This document shows, piece by piece, positions 51,456 to 62,704 of a stretch of DNA of 64,000 bases. Numbering within the stretch: position 1 is the first letter of the stretch; each line of letters begins with the position of its first letter. Location: positions 372,001 through 436,000 of the forward strand of contig CAXHSA010000093.1 of NCBI GenBank assembly GCA_964019055.1, given 5' to 3'. The DNA comes from Anthopleura xanthogrammica (Eukaryota > Cnidaria > Anthozoa > Actiniaria > Actiniidae). Made by a program: the position numbers and the translations under genes. Under the pieces are notes generated by a model that was not told the DNA's origin, searched no databases, and saw only the letters and a list, made by a program, of their open reading frames with translations.

Positions 51456-53232
51456 TTTTGGTGCCCGCGCATGCGCAGCTACAAAGTTAGGCACTTTACG
51501 ATTTTGGAATTTCTCAATTTTGATCACGGAAATGGATTACTGGCACGATTCCACCCATACATGGTCACGTTTATCTTGTGAAAATTCGGAAGTCTTCCCC
51601 CAGTTTTGGTGCCCGCGGATGCGCAGCTACAAAGTTAGGCACTTTACGATTTTGGAATTTGGCAATTTTGATCACGGAAATGGATTGCTGGTACGATTCT
51701 ACCTATACATGGTCACGTTTGTCTTGTGAAAATTCGGCAGTCTTCCCCTAGTTTTGGTGCCCGGGCATGCGCAGCTACAAATATAGGCACTTTACGATTT
51801 TGGAATTTCTCAATTTTGATCACGGAAATGGATTACTGGCACAATTCCAACCATACATGGTCACGTTTATCTTGTGAAAATTCGGAAGTCTTCCCCCAGT
51901 TTTGGTGCCCGCGCATGCGCAGCTACAAAGTTAGGCACTTTACGATTTTGGAATTTGGCAATTGTGATCACGGAAATGGATTGGTGGCACGATTCTACCT
52001 ATACATGGTCACGTTTATCTTGTGAAAATTCGGCAGTCTTCCCCTAGTTTTGGTGCCCGCGCATGCGCAGCTACAAAGTTAGGCACTTTACTATTTTGGA
52101 ATTTTTCCAATTTTGATCACGGAAATGGATTGGAAGCACGATTCTACCTATACATGGTCACGTTTATCTTGTGAAAATTCCGCAGTCTTCCCCTAGTTTT
52201 GGTGCCCGCGCATGCGCAGCTACAAAGATAGGCACTTTACGATTTTGGAATTTCTCAATTTTGATCACGGAAATGGATTACTGGCACGATTCCACCCATA
52301 CATGGTCACGTTTATCTTGTGAAAATTCGGCAGTCTTCCCCTAGTTTTGGTTCCCGCGCATGCGCAGCTACAAAGTTAGGCACTTTACGATTTTTGAATT
52401 TCTCAATTTTGATCACGGAAATGGATTGCTGGTACGATTCTTCCTATACATGGTCACGTTTATCTTGTGAAAATTCGGCAGTCTTCCCCTAGTTTTGGTG
52501 CCCGCGCATGCGCAGCTACAAATAAAGGCAGTTTACTATTTTGGAATTTGCGAATTTTGATCACGGAAATGGATTGGTGGCACGATTCTACCTATACATG
52601 GTCACGTTTATCTTGTGAAAATTCGGCAGTCTTCCCCTAGTTTTGGTGCCCGCGCATGCGCAGCTACAAAAATAGGCACTTTACGATTTTGGAATTTCTC
52701 AATTTTGATCACGGAAATGGATTACTGGCACAATTCCACCCATACATGGTCACGTTTATCTTGTGAAAATTCGGAAGTCTTCCCCCAGTTTTGGTGCCCG
52801 TGCATGCGCAGCTACAAAGTTAGGCACTTTACGATTTTGGAATTTGGCAATTTTGATCACGGAAATGGATTGCTGGTACGATTCTACCTATACATGGTCA
52901 CGTTTGTCTTGTGAAAATTCGGCAGTCTTCCCCTAGTTTTGGTGCCCGGGCATGCGCAGCTACAAATATAGGCACTTTACGATTTTGGAATTTCTCAATT
53001 TTGATCACGGAAATGGATTACTGGCACAATTCCACCCATACATGGTCACGTTTATCTTGTGAAAATTCGGAAGTCTTCCCCCAGTTTTGGTGCCCGCGTA
53101 TGCGCAGCTACAAAGTTAGGCACTTTACGATTTTGGAATTTGGCAATTTTGATCACGGAAATGGATTGCTGGTACGATTCTACCTATACATGGTCACGTT
53201 TGTCTTATGAAAATTCGGCAGTCTTCCCCTAG
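51456..53232 (+). repeat. Dimer HOR pairs (296 bp) with a six-unit interruption
   Basis: Pairs of a CTC unit ending GGAAGTCTTCCCCCAG and a GGC/GGTACG unit occur at 51456-51751, 51752-52047, 52641-52936 and 52937-53232. Loss of the TAG stop in CCCCTAG (now CCCCCAG) is what lets 99-codon frames run through each pair. The same pair type occurs at 4441-4736, 24668-24963 and 35176-35471. Four units of other types lie at 52048-52640. Confidence 0.82.
52048..52196 (+). repeat. 149-bp monomer, extra T
   Basis: It reads GGAATTTTTCCAATTT where the usual unit reads GGAATTTGCCAATTT, so it is one base longer. The same form recurs at 53528 and 54860. Confidence 0.92.
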
Positions 53233-53379
53233 TTTTGGTGCCCGGGCATGCGCAGCTACAAATATAGGCACTTTACTATTTTGGAATTTGCCAATTTTGA
53301 TCACGAAAAAAATTGGAAGCACGATTCTACCTATACATGGTCACGTTTATCTTGTGAAAATTCGGCAGTCTTCCACTAG
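53233..53379 (+). repeat. 147-bp monomer with an A7 run
   Basis: It reads CACGAAAAAAATTGG where the related unit at 54564 reads CACGGAAATGGATTGG. This is one base shorter, with nearby substitutions creating a run of seven A. Confidence 0.9.
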
Positions 53380-53527
53380 TTTTGGTGCCCGCGCATGCGC
53401 AGCTACAAATTTAGGCACTTTACGATTTTGGAATTTGGCAATTTTGATCACGGAAATGGATTGCTGGTACGATTCTACCTATACATGGTCACGTTTATCT
53501 TGTGAAAATTCGGTAGTCTTCCCCTAG

Positions 53528-53676
53528 TTTTGGTGCCCGCGCATGCGCAGCTACAAATAAAGGCACTTTACTATTTTGGAATTTTTCCAATTTTGATCAC
53601 GGAAATGGATTGGAAGCACGATTCTACCTATAGATGGTCACGTTTATCTTGTGAAAATTCCGCAGTCTTCCCCTAG
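53528..53676 (+). repeat. 149-bp monomer, extra T
   Basis: It has the same TTTTTCCAA insertion as the unit at 52048. It also has TATAGATGG in place of TATACATGG near 53630. Confidence 0.92.
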
Positions 53677-54268
53677 TTTTGGTGCCCGCGCATGCGCAGC
53701 TACAAAGATAGGCACTTTACGATTTTGGAATTTCTCAATTTTGATCACGGAAATGGATTACTGGCACGATTCCACCCATACATGGTCACGTTTATCTTGC
53801 GAAAATTCGGCAGTCTTCCCCTAGTTTTGGTGCCCGCGCATGCGCAGCTACAAAAATGGGCACTTTACGATTTTGGAATTTGCCAATTGTGATCACGGAA
53901 ATGGATTGGTGGCACGATTCTACCTATACATGGTCACGTTTATCTTGTGAAAATTCGGCAGTCTTCCCCTAGTTTTGGTGCCCGCGCATGCGCAGCTACA
54001 AAATTAGGCACTTTACGATTTTGGAATTTGGCAATTTTGATCACGGAAATGGATTGCTGGTACGATTCTACCTATACATGGTCACGTTTATCTTGTGAAA
54101 ATTCGGCAGTATTCCCCTAGTTTTGGTGCCCGCGCATGCGCAGCTACAAATATAGGCACTTTACGATTTTAGAATTTGCCAATTTTGATCTCGAAAATGG
54201 ATTGCTGGCACGATTCTACCTATACATGGTCACGTTTATCTTGTGAAAATTCGGCAGTCTTCCCCTAG

Positions 54269-54415
54269 TTTTGGTGCCCGCGCATGCGCAGCTACAAAGT
54301 TAGGCTCTTTACGATTTTTGAAGTTCTCAATTTTGATCACGGAAATGGATTACTGGCACAATCCACCCATACATGGTCACGTTTATCTTGTGAAAATTCG
54401 GCAGTCTTCACCTAG
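54269..54415 (+). repeat. 147-bp monomer, lost T
   Basis: It reads CACAATCCACCC where the usual unit reads CACAATTCCACCC. It also carries GGCTCTTT and TTGAAGTTCTC, so it is one of the most diverged units in this part of the array. Confidence 0.9.
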
Positions 54416-54563
54416 TTTTGGTGCCCGCGCATGCGCAGCTACAAAGTTAGGCACTTTACGATTTTGGAATTTGGCAATTTTGATGACGGAAATGGATTGC
54501 TGGTACGATTCTACCTATACATGGTCACGTTTATCTTGTGAAAATTCGGCAGTCTTCCCCTAG

Positions 54564-55600
54564 TTTTGGTGCCCGGGCATGCGCAGCTACAAATATAGGC
54601 ACTTTACTATTTTGGAATTTGCCAATTTTGATCACGGAAATGGATTGGAAGCACGATTCTACCTATACATGGTCACGTTTATCTTGTGAAAATTCGGCAG
54701 TCTTCCACTAGTTTTGGTGCCCGCGCATGCGCAGCTACAAATTTATGCACTTTACGATTTTGGAATTTGGCAATTTTGATCACGGAAATGGATTGCTGGT
54801 ACGATTCTACCTATACATGGTCACGTTTATCTTGTGAAAATTCGGCAGTCTTCCCCTAGTTTTGGTGCCCGCGCATGCGCAGCTACAAATAAAGGCACTT
54901 TACTATTTTGGAATTTTTCCAATTTTGATCACGGAAATGGATTGGAAGCACGATTCTACCTATACATGGTCACGTTTATCTTGTGAAAATTCCGCAGTCT
55001 TCCCCTAGTTTTGGTGCCCGCGCATGCGCAGCTACAAAGTTAGGCACTTTACGATTTTGGAATTTCTCAATTTTGATCACGGAAATGGATTACTGGCACG
55101 ATTCCACCCATACATGGTCACGTTTATCTTGCGAAAATTCGGCAGTCTTCCCCTAGTTTTGGTTCCCGCGCATGCGCAGCTACAAAGATGGGCACTTTAC
55201 GATTTTGGAATTTGCCAATTGTGATCACGGAAATGGATTGGTGGCACGATTCTACCTATACATGGTCACGTTTATCTTGTGAAAATTCGGCAGTCTTCCA
55301 ATAGTTTTGGTGCCCGCGCATGCGCAGCTACAAAATTAGGCACTTTACGATTTTGGAATTTGGCAATTTTGATCACGGAAATGGATTGCTGGTACGATTC
55401 TACCTATACATGGTCACGTTTATCTTGTGAAAATTCGGCAGTATTCCCCTAGTTTTGGTGCCCGCGCATGCGCAGCTACAAATATAGGCACTTTACGATT
55501 TTAGAATTTGCCAATTTTGATCTCGAAAATGGATTGCTGGCACGATTCTACCTATACATGGTCACGTTTATCTTGTGAAAATTCGGCAGTCTTCCCCTAG
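54564..55600 (+). repeat. 9-mer HOR, copy 2 (seven units)
   Basis: It repeats the first seven units of copy 1 and then passes at 55601 into a different 6-mer. It differs from copy 1 by ATTTATGCAC near 54743, a GGTTCCC start at 55157 and CTTCCAATAG near 55297. Confidence 0.9.
54860..55008 (+). repeat. 149-bp monomer, extra T
   Basis: This is the third carrier of the TTTTTCCAA insertion. It occupies the same place in 9-mer copy 2 that 53528 occupies in copy 1. Confidence 0.92.
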
Positions 55601-57376
55601 TTTTGGTGCCCGCGCATGCGCAGCTACAAATTTAGGCACTTTACGATTTTGGAATTTGGCAATTTTGATCACGGAAATGGATTGCTGGTACGATTCTTCC
55701 TATACATGGTCACGTTTATCTTGTGAAAATTCGGCAGTCTTCCCCTAGTTTTGGTGCCCGCGCATGCGCAGCTACAAATAAAGGCACTTTACTATTTTGG
55801 AATTTGCCAATTTTGATCACGGAAATGGATTGGTGGCACGATTCTACCTATACATGGTCTTGTTTATCTTGTGAAAATTCGGCAGTCTTCCCCTAGTTTT
55901 GGTGCCCGCGCATGCGCAGCTACAAAAATAGGCACTTTACGATTTTGGAATTTCTCAATTTTGATCACGGAAATGGATTACTGGCACGATTCCACCCATA
56001 CATGGTCACGTTTATCTTGTGAAAATTCGGCAGTCTTCCCCTAGTTTTGGTGCCCGCGCATGCGCAGCTACAAAGACAGGCACTTTACGATTTTGGAATT
56101 TCTCAATTTTGATCACGGAAATGGATTACTGGCACAATTCCCCCCATACATGGTCACGTTTATCTTGTGAAAATTCGGCAGTCTTCCCCTAGTTTTGGTG
56201 CCCGCGCATGCGCAGCTACAAAGTTAGGCACTTTACGATTTTGGAATTTTCCAATTTTGATCACGGAAATGAATTGCTGGCACGATTCTACCTATACATG
56301 GTCACGTTTATGTTGTGAAAATTCGGCAGTCTTCCCCTAGTTTTGGTGCCCGCGCATGCGCAGCTACAAAGATAGGCACTTTACGATTTTGGAATTTCTC
56401 AATTTTGATCACGGAAATGGATTACTGGCACGATTCCACCCATACATGGTCACGTTTATCTTGTGAAAATTCGGCAGTCTTCCCCTAGTTTTGGTGCCCG
56501 CGCATGCGCAGCTACAAATTTAGGCACTTTACGATTTTGGAATTTGGCAATTTTGATCACGGAAATGGATTGCTGGTACGATTCTTCCTATACATGGTCA
56601 CGTTTATCTTGTGAAAATTCGGCAGTCTTCCCCTAGTTTTGGTGCCCGCGCATGCGCAGCTACAAATAAAGGCACTTTACTATTTTGGAATTTGCCAATT
56701 TTGATCACGGAAATGGATTGGTGGCACGATTCTACCTATACATGGTCTTGTTTATCTTGTGAAAATTCGGCAGTCTTCCCCTAGTTTTGGTGCCCGCGCA
56801 TGCGCAGCTACAAAAATAGGCACTTTACGATTTTGGAATTTCTCAATTTTGATCACGGAAATGGATTACTGGCACGATTCCACCCATACATGGTCACGTT
56901 TATCTTGTGAAAATTCGGCAGTCTTCCCCTAGTTTTGGTGCCCGCGCATGCGCAGCTACAAAGACAGGCACTTTACGATTTTGGAATTTCTCAATTTTGA
57001 TCACGGAAATGGATTACTGGCACAATTCCCCCCATACATGGTCACGTTTATCTTGTGAAAATTCGGCAGTCTTCCCCTAGTTTTGGTGCCCGCGCATGCG
57101 CAGCTACAAAGTTAGGCACTTTACGATTTTGGAATTTTCCAATTTTGATCACGGAAATGAATTGCTGGCACGATTCTACCTATACATGGTCACGTTTATG
57201 TTGTGAAAATTCGGCAGTCTTCCCCTAGTTTTGGTGCCCGCGCATGCGCAGCTACAAAGATAGGCACTTTACGATTTTGGAATTTCTCAATTTTGATCAC
57301 GGAAATGGATTACTGGCACGATTCCACCCATACATGGTAACGTTTTTCTTTTGAAAATTCGGCAGTCTTCCTCTAG
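55601..57376 (+). repeat. 6-mer HOR, two tandem copies of 888 bp
   Basis: Copies run 55601-56488 and 56489-57376. The order is ATTTA with CTTCC; ATAAA with GGTGGC and GGTCTTGTTTATC; AAAATA with CTC; AGACAGG with CCCCCC; AGTTA with TTTTCCAATT, GAATTGC and TGTTGTG; AGATA with CTC. The last unit of copy 2 changes to GGTAACGTTTTTC near 57337. Confidence 0.92.
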
Positions 57377-57524
57377 TTTTGGTGCCCGCGCATGCGCAGC
57401 TCCAAAGATAGGCACTTTACGATTTTGGAATTTGCCAATTTTGATCACGGAAATGGATTACTGGCACGATTCTACCTATACATGGTCACGTTTATCTTGT
57501 GAAAATTCGGCAGTCTTCCCCTAG

Positions 57525-57672
57525 TTTTGGTGCCCGCGCATGCGCAGCTACAAAGTTAGGCACTTTACGATTTTGGAATTTGCCAATTTTGATCACGGAA
57601 ATGGATTGCTGGCACGATTCTACCTATACATGGTCACGTTTATCTTGTGAAAATTCGGCAGTCTTCCCCTAG
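57525..57672 (+). repeat. Reference monomer matching the consensus
   Basis: This unit carries the commonest base at every position I compared, so it serves as the reference for numbering within a monomer. Bases 11-22 are a near-perfect GC palindrome. Bases 46-70 are AT-rich and include a short TTGG/CCAA dyad. TGATCA lies at about 67-72. Bases 81-101 hold the most variable segment, which defines the subfamilies. Bases 119-148 form a conserved tail ending CCCCTAG. It has 66 G+C of 148 and 8 CpGs. The choice of unit start at TTTTGG is arbitrary, because a tandem array has no natural start. Confidence 0.95.
57535..57546. promoter_or_regulatory. NRF1-type palindrome, present once per monomer
   Basis: Bases 11-22 of the reference monomer read CGCGCATGCGCA, an exact fit to the NRF1 consensus YGCGCAYGCGCR known from animals. 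The same 12-mer recurs in most units, so the window holds several hundred potential sites spaced 148 bp apart. Some subfamilies have lost it: GCAAGCGC in the units starting at 16232, 17712 and 19340; GCATGGGC at 15344, 16972, 18452 and 19784; GCATGCGTAGC in many units from 57969 to 62557; CGCACATGTGC at 4441, 59597 and 60337. The match is seen directly. Binding or function is only a hypothesis, because a palindrome of this kind may simply be part of the satellite. Confidence 0.35.
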
Positions 57673-57968
57673 TTTTGGTGCCCGCGCATGCGCATCTACA
57701 AAGTTAGGCATTTAACGATTTTGGAATTTGCTAATTTTGATCACTGAAATGGATTGCTGGTACGATTTTACCTATACATGGTCACGTTGATCTTGTGAAA
57801 ATTCGGCAGTCTTCCCCAAGTTTTGGTGCCCGCGCATGCGCAGCTACAAAGTTAGGCACTTTACGATTTTGGAATTTGCCAATTTTGATCACGGAAATGG
57901 ATTGCTGGCACGATTTTACCTATACATGGTCACGTTTATCTTGTGAAAATTTGGCAATATTCCCCTAG

Positions 57969-59300
57969 TTTTGGTGCCCGCGCATGCGTAGCTACAAAGA
58001 TAGGCACTTTACGATTTTGGAATTTCTCAATTTTGATCACGGAAATGGATTACTGGCACGATTCCACCCATACATGGTCACGTTTATCTTGTGAAAATTC
58101 GGCAGTCTTCCCCTAGTTTTGGTGCCCGCGCATGCGCAGCTACAAAGATAGGCACTTTACGATTTTGGAATTTGCCAATTTTGATAACGGAAATGGATTG
58201 CTGGCACAATTTTACCTATACATGGTCACGTTTATCTTGTGAAAATTCGGCAGTCTTCCCCTACTTTTGGTGCCCGCGCATGCGCAGCTACAAAGTCAGG
58301 CACTTTACGATTTTGGAATTTGCCAATTTTGATCACGGAAATGGATTGCTGGCACGATTCTGCCTATACATGGTCACGTTTATCTTGTGAAAATTCGGCA
58401 GTCTTCCCCTAGTTTTGGTGCCCGCGCATGCGTAGCTACAAAGATAGGCACTTTACGATTTTGGAATTTCTCAATTTTCATCACGGAAATGGATTACTGG
58501 CACGATTCCACCCATACATGGTCACGTTTATCTTGTGAAAATTCGGCAGTCTTCCCCTAGTTTTGGTGCCCGCGCATGCGCAGCTACAAAGTTAGGCACT
58601 TTACGATTTTGGAATTTGCCAATTTTGATAACGGAAATGGATTGCTGGAACAATTTTACCTATACATGGTCACGTTTATCTTGTGAAAATTCGGCAGTCT
58701 TCCCCTACTTTTGGTGCCCGCGCATGCGCAGCTACAAAGTCAGGCACTTTACGATTTTGGAATTTGCCAATTTTGATCACGGAAATGGATTGCTGGCACG
58801 ATTCTGCCTATACATGGTCACGTTTATCTTGTGAAAATTCGGCAGTCTTCCCCTAGTTTTGGTGCCCGCGCATGCGTAGCTACAAAGATAGGCACTTTAC
58901 GATTTTGGAATTTCTCAATTTTGATCACGGAAATGGATTACTGGCACGATTCCACCCATACATGGTCACGTTTATCTTGTGAAAATTCGGCAGTCTTCCC
59001 CTAGTTTTGGTGCCCGCGCATGCGCAGCTACAAAGATAGGCACTTTACGATTTTGGAATTTGCCAATTTTGATAACGGAAATGGATTGCTGGCACGATTT
59101 TACCTATACATGGTCACGTTTATCTTGTGAAAATTCGGCAGTCTTTCCCTACTTTTGGTGCCCGCGCATGCGCAGCTACAAAGTCAGGCACTTTACGATT
59201 TTGGAATTTGCCAATTTTGATCACGGAAATGGATTGCTGGCACGATTCTGCCTATACATGGTCACGTTTATCTTGTGAAAATTCGGCAGTCTTCCCCTAG
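57969..59300 (+). repeat. Trimer HOR, three tandem copies of 444 bp
   Basis: Copies start at 57969, 58413 and 58857. The order is GCATGCGTAGC with AGATA and CTC; a unit with GATAACGG, ATTTTACC and the CCCTACTTTTGG tail; and AGTCAGG with CTGCCTATAC. A fourth first unit is present at 59301. Because 444 is divisible by 3 the same 99-codon frame recurs in each copy, but it changes freely and starts at GTG. Confidence 0.93.
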
Positions 59301-59596
59301 TTTTGGTGCCCGCGCATGCGTAGCTACAAAGATAGGCACTTTACGATTTTGGAATTTCTCAATTTTGATCACGGAAATGGATTACTGGCACGATTCCACC
59401 CATACATGGTCACGTTTATCTTGTGAAAATTCGGCAGTCTTCCCCTAGTTTTGGTGCCCGCGCATGCGCAGCTACAAAGTTAGGCACCTTACGATTTTGG
59501 AATTTGCCAATTTTGATCACGGAAATGGATTGCTGGTACGATTCTACCTATACATGGTCACGTTTATCTTGTGAAAATTCGGCAGTCTTCCCCTAG

Positions 59597-61076
59597 TTTT
59601 GGTGCCCGCACATGTGCAGCTACAAAGTTACGCACTTTACGATTTTGGAATTTCTCAATTTTGATCACGGAAATGGATTACTGGGACAATTCCACCCATA
59701 CATGGTCACGTTTATCTTGTGAAAATTCGGCAGTCTTCCCCTAGTTTTGGTGCCCGCGCATGCGCAGCTACAAAGTTAGGCACTTTACGATTTTGGAAGT
59801 TCTCAATTTTGATCACGGAAATGAATTGCTGGCACGATTCCACCCATACATGTTCACGTTTATCTTGTGAAAATTCGGAAGTCTTCCCCTAGTTTTGGTG
59901 CCCGCGCATGCGCAGCTACAAAGTTAGGCACTTTACGATTTTGGAATTTGCCAATTTTGATCACGGAAATGGATTGCTGGCACGATTTTACCTATACATG
60001 GTCACGTTTATCTTGTGATAATTTGGCAATATTCCCCTAGTTTTGGTGCCCGCGCATGCGTAGCTACAAAGATAGGCACTTTACGATTTTGGAATTTCTC
60101 AATTTTGATCACGGAAATGGATTACTGGCACGATTCCACCCATACATGGTCACGTTTATCTTGTGAAAATTCGGCAGTCTTCCCCTAGTTTTGGTGCCCG
60201 CGCATGCGCAGCTACAAAGATAGGCACTTTACGATTTTGGAATTTGCCAATTTTGATAACGGAAATGGATTGCTGGCACGATTTTACCTATACATGGTCA
60301 CGTTTATCTTGTGAAAATTCGGCAGTCTTCCCCTAGTTTTGGTGCCCGCACATGTGCAGCTACAAAGTTACGCACTTTACGATTTTGGAATTTCTCAATT
60401 TTGATCACGGAAATGGATTACTGGGACAATTCCACCCATACATGGTCACGTTTATCTTGTGAAAATTCGGCAGTCTTCCCCTAGTTTTGGTGCCCGCGCA
60501 TGCGCAGCTACAAAGTTAGGCACTTTACGATTTTGGAAGTTCTCAATTTTGATCACGGAAATGAATTGCTGGCACGATTCCACCCATACATGTTCACGTT
60601 TATCTTGTGAAAATTCGGAAGTCTTCCCCTAGTTTTGGTGCCCGCGCATGCGCAGCTACAAAGTTAGGCACTTTACGATTTTGGAATTTGCCAATTTTGA
60701 TCACGGAAATGGATTGCTGGCACGATTTTACCTATACATGGTCACGTTTATCTTGTGATAATTTGGCAATATTCCCCTAGTTTTGGTGCCCGCGCATGCG
60801 TAGCTACAAAGATAGGCACTTTACGATTTTGGAATTTCTCAATTTTGATCACGGAAATGGATTACTGGCACGATTCCACCCATACATGGTCACGTTTATC
60901 TTGTGAAAATTCGGCAGTCTTCCCCTAGTTTTGGTGCCCGCGCATGCGCAGCTACAAAGATAGGCACTTTACGATTTTGGAATTTGCCAATTTTGATAAC
61001 GGAAATGGATTGCTGGCACGATTTTACCTATACATGGTCACGTTTATCTTGTGAAAATTCGGCAGTCTTCCCCTAC
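59597..61076 (+). repeat. Pentamer HOR, two tandem copies of 740 bp
   Basis: Copies run 59597-60336 and 60337-61076. The order is CGCACATGTGC with GTTACGCAC and CTGGGACAATT; AGTTA with GGAAGTTCTC, GAATTGC and TGTTCACG; AGTTA with GATTTTACC and GTGATAATTTGG; GCATGCGTAGC with CTC; AGATA with GATAACGG. The copies differ at the end, CCCTAG against CCCTAC. Confidence 0.93.
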
Positions 61077-61816
61077 TTTTGGTGCCCGCGCATGCGCAGC
61101 TACAAAGTTAGGCACTTTACGATTTTGGAATTCGCCAATTTTGATCACGGAAATGGATTGCTGGGACGATTTTATCTATACATGGTCACGTTTATCTTGT
61201 GAAAATTCGGCAGTCTTCCCCTAGTTTTGGTGCCCGCGCACGCGCAGCTATAAAGATAGGCACTTTACGATTTTGGAATTTGCCAATTTTGATCACGGAA
61301 ATGGATTACTGGTACGATTCTACCTATACATGGTCACGTTTATCTTGTGAAAATTCGGCAGTCTTCCCCTAGTTTTGGTGCTCGCGCATGCGCAGCTACA
61401 AAGTCAGGCACTTTACGATTTTGGAATTTGCCAATTTTGATCACGGAAATGGATTGCTGGCACGATTCTGCCTATACATGGTCACGTTTATCTTGTGAAA
61501 ATTCGGCAGTCTTCCCCTAGTTTTGGTGCCCGCGCATGCGTAGCTACAAAGATAGGCACTTTACGATTTTGGAATTTCTCAATTTTGATCACGGAAATGG
61601 ATTACTGGCACGATTCCACCCATACATGGTCACGTTTATCTTGTGAAAATTCGGCAGTCTTCCCCTAGTTTTGGTGCCCGCGCATGCGCAGCTACAAAGA
61701 TAGGCACCTTACGATTTTGGAATTTGCCAATTTTGATCACGGAAATGGATTCCTGGTACGATTCTACCTATACATGGTCACGTTTATCTTGTGAAAATTC
61801 GGCAGTCTTCCCCTAG
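61077..61816 (+). repeat. Five mixed monomers between HOR blocks
   Basis: The units carry scattered private changes: AATTCGCC near 61131, TTTTATCTATAC near 61172, GCGCACGCGCAGC with CTATAAAG near 61239, and GTGCTCGCGC near 61379. Members of the trimer (AGTCAGG, GCATGCGTAGC) appear once each. No gene is seen. Confidence 0.82.
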
Positions 61817-62704
61817 TTTTGGTGCCCGCGCATGCGCAGCTACAAAGTTAGGCACTTTACGATTTTGGAATTTCTCAATTTTGAGCACGGAAATGAATTG
61901 CTGGCACGATTCCACCCATACATGTTCACGTTTATCTTGTGAAAATTCGGAAGTCTTCCCCTAGTTTTGGTGCCCGCGCATGCGCAGCTACAAAGTTAGG
62001 CACTTTACGATTTTGGAATTTGCCAATTTTGATCACGGAAATGGATTGCTGGCACGATTTTACCTATACATGGTCACGTTTATCTTGTGAAAATTTGGCA
62101 GTCTTCCCCTAGTTTTGGTGCCCGCGCATGCGTAGCTACAAAGATAGGCACTTTACGATTTTGGAATTTCTCAATTTTGATCACGGAAATGGATTACTGG
62201 CACGATTCCACCCATACATGGTCACGTTTATCTTGTGAAAATTCGGCAGTCTTCCCCTAGTTTTGGTGCCCGCGCATGCGCAGCTACAAAGTTAGGCACT
62301 TTACGATTTTGGAATTTCTCAATTTTGAGCACGGAAATGAATTGCTGGCACGATTCCACCCATACATGTTCACGTTTATCTTGTGAAAATTCGGAAGTCT
62401 TCCCCTAGTTTTGGTGCCCGCGCATGCGCAGCTACAAAGTTAGGCACTTTACGATTTTGGAATTTGCCAATTTTGATCACGGAAATGGATTGCTGGCACG
62501 ATTTTACCTATACATGGTCACGTTTATCTTGTGAAAATTTGGCAGTCTTCCCCTAGTTTTGGTGCCCGCGCATGCGTAGCTACAAAGATAGGCACTTTAC
62601 GATTTTGGAATTTCTCAATTTTGATCACGGAAATGGATTACTGGCACGATTCCACCCATACATGGTCACGTTTATCTTGTGAAAATTCGGTAGACTTCCC
62701 CTAG
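61817..62704 (+). repeat. Trimer HOR, two tandem copies of 444 bp
   Basis: Copies run 61817-62260 and 62261-62704. The order is CTC with TTTTGAGCACGG, GAATTGC and TGTTCACG; AGTTA with GATTTTACC and AATTTGGCAG; GCATGCGTAGC with CTC. The second copy ends GGTAGACTTCC where the first has GGCAGTCTTCC. It is built from the same three unit types as the middle of the pentamer at 59597. Confidence 0.92.

Larger units (their letters stand above)
53233..54563 (+). repeat. 9-mer HOR, copy 1 (1331 bp)
   Basis: The order is GGGCATGC with GGAAGC; ATTTA with GGC; ATAAA with TTTTTCCAA; AGATA with CTTGCGAAAA; AAAATGGG with AATTGTG; AAATTA with CAGTATTCC; ATATA with GATCTCG; AGTTA with GGCTCTTT; AGTTA with GGC. 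The rare words CTTGCGAAAA, CAGTATTCC and GATCTCG all recur 1331-1332 bp later. Confidence 0.9.
57377..57968 (+). repeat. Transitional satellite monomers
   Basis: Four units of mixed type follow the 6-mer. The unit at 57673 is unusually diverged, with GCGCATCTAC, GGCATTTAACG, TTGCTAATT, CACTGAAATGG, GATTTTACC, ACGTTGATC and CCCCAAG. The unit at 57821 introduces the TTTGGCAATATTCC tail seen again at 59893 and 60633. Confidence 0.82.

Noticed and set aside
52048..55008. Compensating indels kept by selection for phase
   Set aside because: Three of the five are one insertion copied with its HOR, and the alternation is easily explained by chance.
57569..57590. NF1/CTF site formed by TTGGAATTTGCCAA
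   Set aside because: The half-sites TTGG and CCAA are one base too close for the TTGGC-N5-GCCAA consensus, and the CTC and GGC subfamilies break the dyad.
57525..57672. CENP-B box in the monomer
   Set aside because: The best candidate, ATTCGGCAGTCTTCCCC, has TTCG but lacks the required A and CGGG at the right spacing. No 17-bp match was found on either strand by eye.
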